Shown here one piece after another: positions 40,059 through 41,945 of a stretch of DNA of 41,945 bases. The position numbers were made by a program, and so were the translations under genes. The stretch is from Streptomyces sp. SA15 (GTDB lineage Bacteria > Actinomycetota > Actinomycetes > Streptomycetales > Streptomycetaceae): contig NZ_NTGE01000043.1 in NCBI RefSeq assembly GCF_002291145.1, positions 1-41,945 of the forward strand. Reading direction: 5' to 3'. The first letter of the stretch is position 1. The number at the start of each line of letters is the position of its first letter. The notes under the pieces were generated by a model. That model worked only from the letters and a program-made list of their open reading frames with translations, was not told the DNA's origin and did not search any database.

Positions 40059-41330
40059 GTGACCGGTTTCCGTTCCCCGAGCTCCGGGCTCCGTACGCTG
40101 CGGCCCGAGGCCTTCGGCGCGGACCCGAGCGGTGAGCGCCTGGCGCGCATCCGCAGATCGCCCCATTTCAAGGACGGGGTCTTCCAGAACCCCGGGGGCA
40201 CGGCCCGCACCCGGCCCTCCGGTTCGATGCTGGAGTTCGCCAAGGTCTTCTTCGACAAGGACCAGCGGCCCCGCCGCGCTCCGAAGGGCACGGTCCCGGT
40301 GCACGCCACCACGCTCGCCGACATCGCCGAGCGCCCCGTCACCGGCCTGCGCCTGACCTGGATGGGGCACTCCAGCGTGCTCGCGGAGATAGACGGGCAG
40401 CGCGTGCTCTTCGACCCCGTCTGGGGCGAGCGCTGCTCCCCGTTCCCCTTCGCCGGGCCCAAGCGGCTGCACCCGGTGCCCCTGCCGCTGGCCGCGCTCG
40501 GCCCGGTCGACGTCGTCGTCATCTCGCACGACCACTACGACCACCTGGACATGCCCACGATCAAAACGCTGGCCGGCACCGACACGCTGTTCGCCGTGCC
40601 GCTCGGCGTCGGTGCCCACCTCGAGCGCTGGGGCGTGTCCGCCGACCGGCTGCGGGAGCTGGACTGGCACGAGGCGACGAAGGTCGGCGGGCTCAGCCTG
40701 ACCGCCACCCCGGCCCGCCACTTCTGCGGCCGAGGCCTGCGCAACACCCAGCACACGCTCTGGGCCTCCTGGGTCGTCGCTGGTGACGAGCACCGGATCT
40801 ACCACAGCGGTGACACCGGCTACTTCGAGGGCTTCAAGGACATCGGTGCCGAGCACGGCCCGTTCGACGCCACGATGATCCAGATCGGCGCCTACAGCGA
40901 CTTCTGGCCCGACATCCACATGACGCCCGAGGAGGGCACACGCGCCCACCTCGACCTCCAGGGCGGCGAGCCGCAGGGCGTGCTGCTGCCGATCCACTGG
41001 GCCACCTTCAATCTGGCCACCCACCCGTGGGCGGAGCCCGGCGAGGGCACGCTCGCGGCCGCCCGCGCGGCGGGTGCCCCGATCGCCCTGCCCCGGCCCG
41101 GCGAGCCCTTCGAGCCCACCGCGGAGACGGTCCCGGCCGAGCCGTGGTGGCGAGGGGTGGCCATGGCGCCGGTGGGCGGGTGGCCGGTGGCCGAGGCACT
41201 CACCGAGGCGGCGATCAAGAAGTCGGCCGACTCGGCGGTGGGAGAGCAGGCCAAAGCCGATACGGACAGTGACGCCAGGAAGGGTGCGGGCGAGGGCACG
41301 GGAGACCCTGAAACGGTGCCGGCGGGCTGA
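40059..41330 (+). CDS. Metallo-beta-lactamase-fold hydrolase, NAPE-PLD/UlaG-like
   Basis: The product has 423 residues from GTG 40059 (VTGFRSPSSGLRTLRPEAFG), chosen because GGAGGT lies 5 nt upstream. In-frame ATG codons at 40002 (AAGGGGG) and 40023 (GAGGAG) also have ribosome sites and would add 19 or 12 residues. The metal site is ISHDHYDHLD (HxHxDH), with RLTWMGHSSVLAEIDGQRVL before it and HRIYHSGDTGYFEGF and LPIHWATFNL after it. This arrangement is that of NAPE-phospholipase-D-like and UlaG-like hydrolases, which cleave phosphodiesters or lactones. The C-terminal 40 residues are a low-complexity hydrophilic tail. Divergent from the dehydrogenase/TetR pair. Confidence 0.93.
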   Translation: MTGFRSPSSGLRTLRPEAFGADPSGERLARIRRSPHFKDGVFQNPGGTARTRPSGSMLEFAKVFFDKDQRPRRAPKGTVPVHATTLADIAERPVTGLRLTWMGHSSVLAEIDGQRVLFDPVWGERCSPFPFAGPKRLHPVPLPLAALGPVDVVVISHDHYDHLDMPTIKTLAGTDTLFAVPLGVGAHLERWGVSADRLRELDWHEATKVGGLSLTATPARHFCGRGLRNTQHTLWASWVVAGDEHRIYHSGDTGYFEGFKDIGAEHGPFDATMIQIGAYSDFWPDIHMTPEEGTRAHLDLQGGEPQGVLLPIHWATFNLATHPWAEPGEGTLAAARAAGAPIALPRPGEPFEPTAETVPAEPWWRGVAMAPVGGWPVAEALTEAAIKKSADSAVGEQAKADTDSDARKGAGEGTGDPETVPAG

Positions 41331-41348
41331 CCGCGGACGGAGATCAGT

Positions 41349-41397
41349 AAACGGCGAGGGTCGGGGAACGAGAAGCTCCCCGACCCTCGCCGTTTTT
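41349..41397 (+). terminator. Strong intrinsic terminator after the MBL-fold gene
   Basis: Perfect 19-bp arms (41349-41367 and 41377-41395, AACGGCGAGGGTCGGGGA type) flank a 9-nt loop and end in a T5 tract at 41393-41397. This is the most canonical intrinsic terminator in the window. Confidence 0.95.
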
Positions 41398-41483
41398 CGT
41401 GACCGCTTCTGACCAGGTCTGATCGATGACTTGTTCTTCGGTGGCCGTATCGATGAGGGGTTTATCGGTCTGTCGTACGAGAC

Positions 41484-41515
41484 CTCATACCAGAGCGGGA
41501 AGCTCTCCGTATGAG
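41484..41515. other. Bulged inverted repeat in the leader of the sensor kinase gene
   Basis: CTCATAC-C-AGAGC (41484-41496) pairs with GCTCT-CC-GTATGAG (41502-41515) around GGGAA: 12 pairs with a one/two-base internal bulge, followed by TTTGT. It may be a regulator site or a leader hairpin. The rest of the 346-bp gap 41331-41676 holds the preceding terminator and no other gene. Confidence 0.5.
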
Positions 41516-41676
41516 TTTGTCAACTGCCCACCGCACATGATGCAGGTGCGACTACTGTGAGTGTCCGTCGGGCGACGCAGGGCCGAATGATCGGCTCCAG
41601 GACCGGCGAACCCGGCAGGACTCACCCGAGGACCCCCGGCCATCAGGCCCGACGGACCAGTACGACGAGGACACCG

Positions 41677-41945
41677 ATGTCTCACCTCCGCGCCCCGGCC
41701 GCACGCGCAGACCGCCGTGAGAGCGGGCGGCACGGCCGGCCGGCCGCCCGTGCCGTCCCCGCGCTGCCCGAGACCCACATTCGGCCCCAACTGCTGCGTC
41801 TCGCCGTGCTGCCGCCCGTCGCCGTCGCCCTCAGCGCCTGCGCCGCCGTCCTGTTCACCGTCCGTTCCACCGGAGCGCGTCCCAGCCTCACCCTGTGGGC
41901 CGTGCTGGCCGGGGCCGTCTCGGTGACCTGCGCGGGCATCCTGAT
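41677..41945 (+). CDS. Conservon-type (CvnA-like) sensor histidine kinase, 5' part only
   Basis: About 89 codons are present from ATG 41677, with GAGGA 7 nt upstream, running off the right edge. The N-terminus is basic (MSHLRAPAARADRRESGRHG), followed by PETHIRPQLLRLAVLPPVAV and two hydrophobic segments (VLPPVAVALSACAAVLFTV and LTLWAVLAGAVSVTCAGIL). This short-loop double-membrane-span start is what I expect of Streptomyces CvnA-type histidine kinases of the conservon loci. No catalytic domain is in view, so the call is tentative. Another membrane sensor is possible. Confidence 0.6.
   Translation, partial: MSHLRAPAARADRRESGRHGRPAARAVPALPETHIRPQLLRLAVLPPVAVALSACAAVLFTVRSTGARPSLTLWAVLAGAVSVTCAGIL

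Overview
The window is chromosomal DNA from a Streptomyces-type actinomycete. This is inferred from the very high G+C, strong third-position GC bias, frequent GTG starts and 4-nt start/stop overlaps, and from marker families: a Tex/LPFR-small-protein pair, an actinobacterial hopanoid operon, a c-di-AMP riboswitch upstream of a LysM-M23 peptidase, and the start of a conservon-type sensor kinase. I see no insertion sequence, prophage, CRISPR array, rRNA or tRNA.

Layout. (1) 1-9.7 kb holds mixed housekeeping and accessory genes: tex (cut by the window edge), a 43-residue LPFR protein missed by ordinary ORF length cut-offs, an SCO6745-like protein divergent from a GlxA-type regulator across a perfect 16-bp palindrome, a DJ-1/PfpI protein, an enoyl-CoA hydratase, an HdeD-like membrane protein, an anti-sigma-type ATPase, isopentenyl-diphosphate isomerase (idi) and a CDF metal exporter. 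(2) 9.8-18.2 kb holds galE and, divergent from it, a seven-gene operon: two CDP-alcohol phosphotransferases, a sugar/polyol-phosphate cytidylyltransferase, a glycerol-1-phosphate-dehydrogenase-like enzyme, a family-2 glycosyltransferase and a Wzm/Wzt (TagGH)-type ABC exporter. It ends at a 13-bp terminator stem. A pair of 11-bp PHO-box-like repeats lies upstream. This looks like a pathway for a phosphodiester-linked surface glycolipid or glycopolymer whose product I cannot name. (3) 18.4-31.4 kb is a complete hopanoid operon: hpnC, hpnD, a 46-codon small ORF, hpnE, polyprenyl synthase, squalene-hopene cyclase, hpnG, hpnH, ispG, dxs and hpnO. Isoprenoid supply genes (dxs, ispG, a prenyl synthase, and idi nearby) are bundled with squalene formation, cyclisation and C35 side-chain tailoring to an amino-hopanoid. 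(4) 31.4-41.9 kb holds a tyrosine phosphatase, a GH36 alpha-galactosidase, a riboswitch-controlled M23 peptidase, a ten-unit 8-bp tandem repeat, a Tat-exported DUF6250 protein under a LacI-like operator, an SGNH hydrolase, a leucine/valine-type dehydrogenase followed by a TetR regulator, a divergent metallo-beta-lactamase-fold hydrolase and the 5' end of a sensor kinase.

The best candidates for undescribed biology are the seven-gene CDP-alcohol/ABC cluster beside the hopanoid genes, and the very small translated elements built into the hopanoid operon: a 21-codon leader ORF, the 46-codon ORF between hpnD and hpnE, and a duplicated initiation region at hpnO. Family calls rest on motif recognition only; no database search was run.
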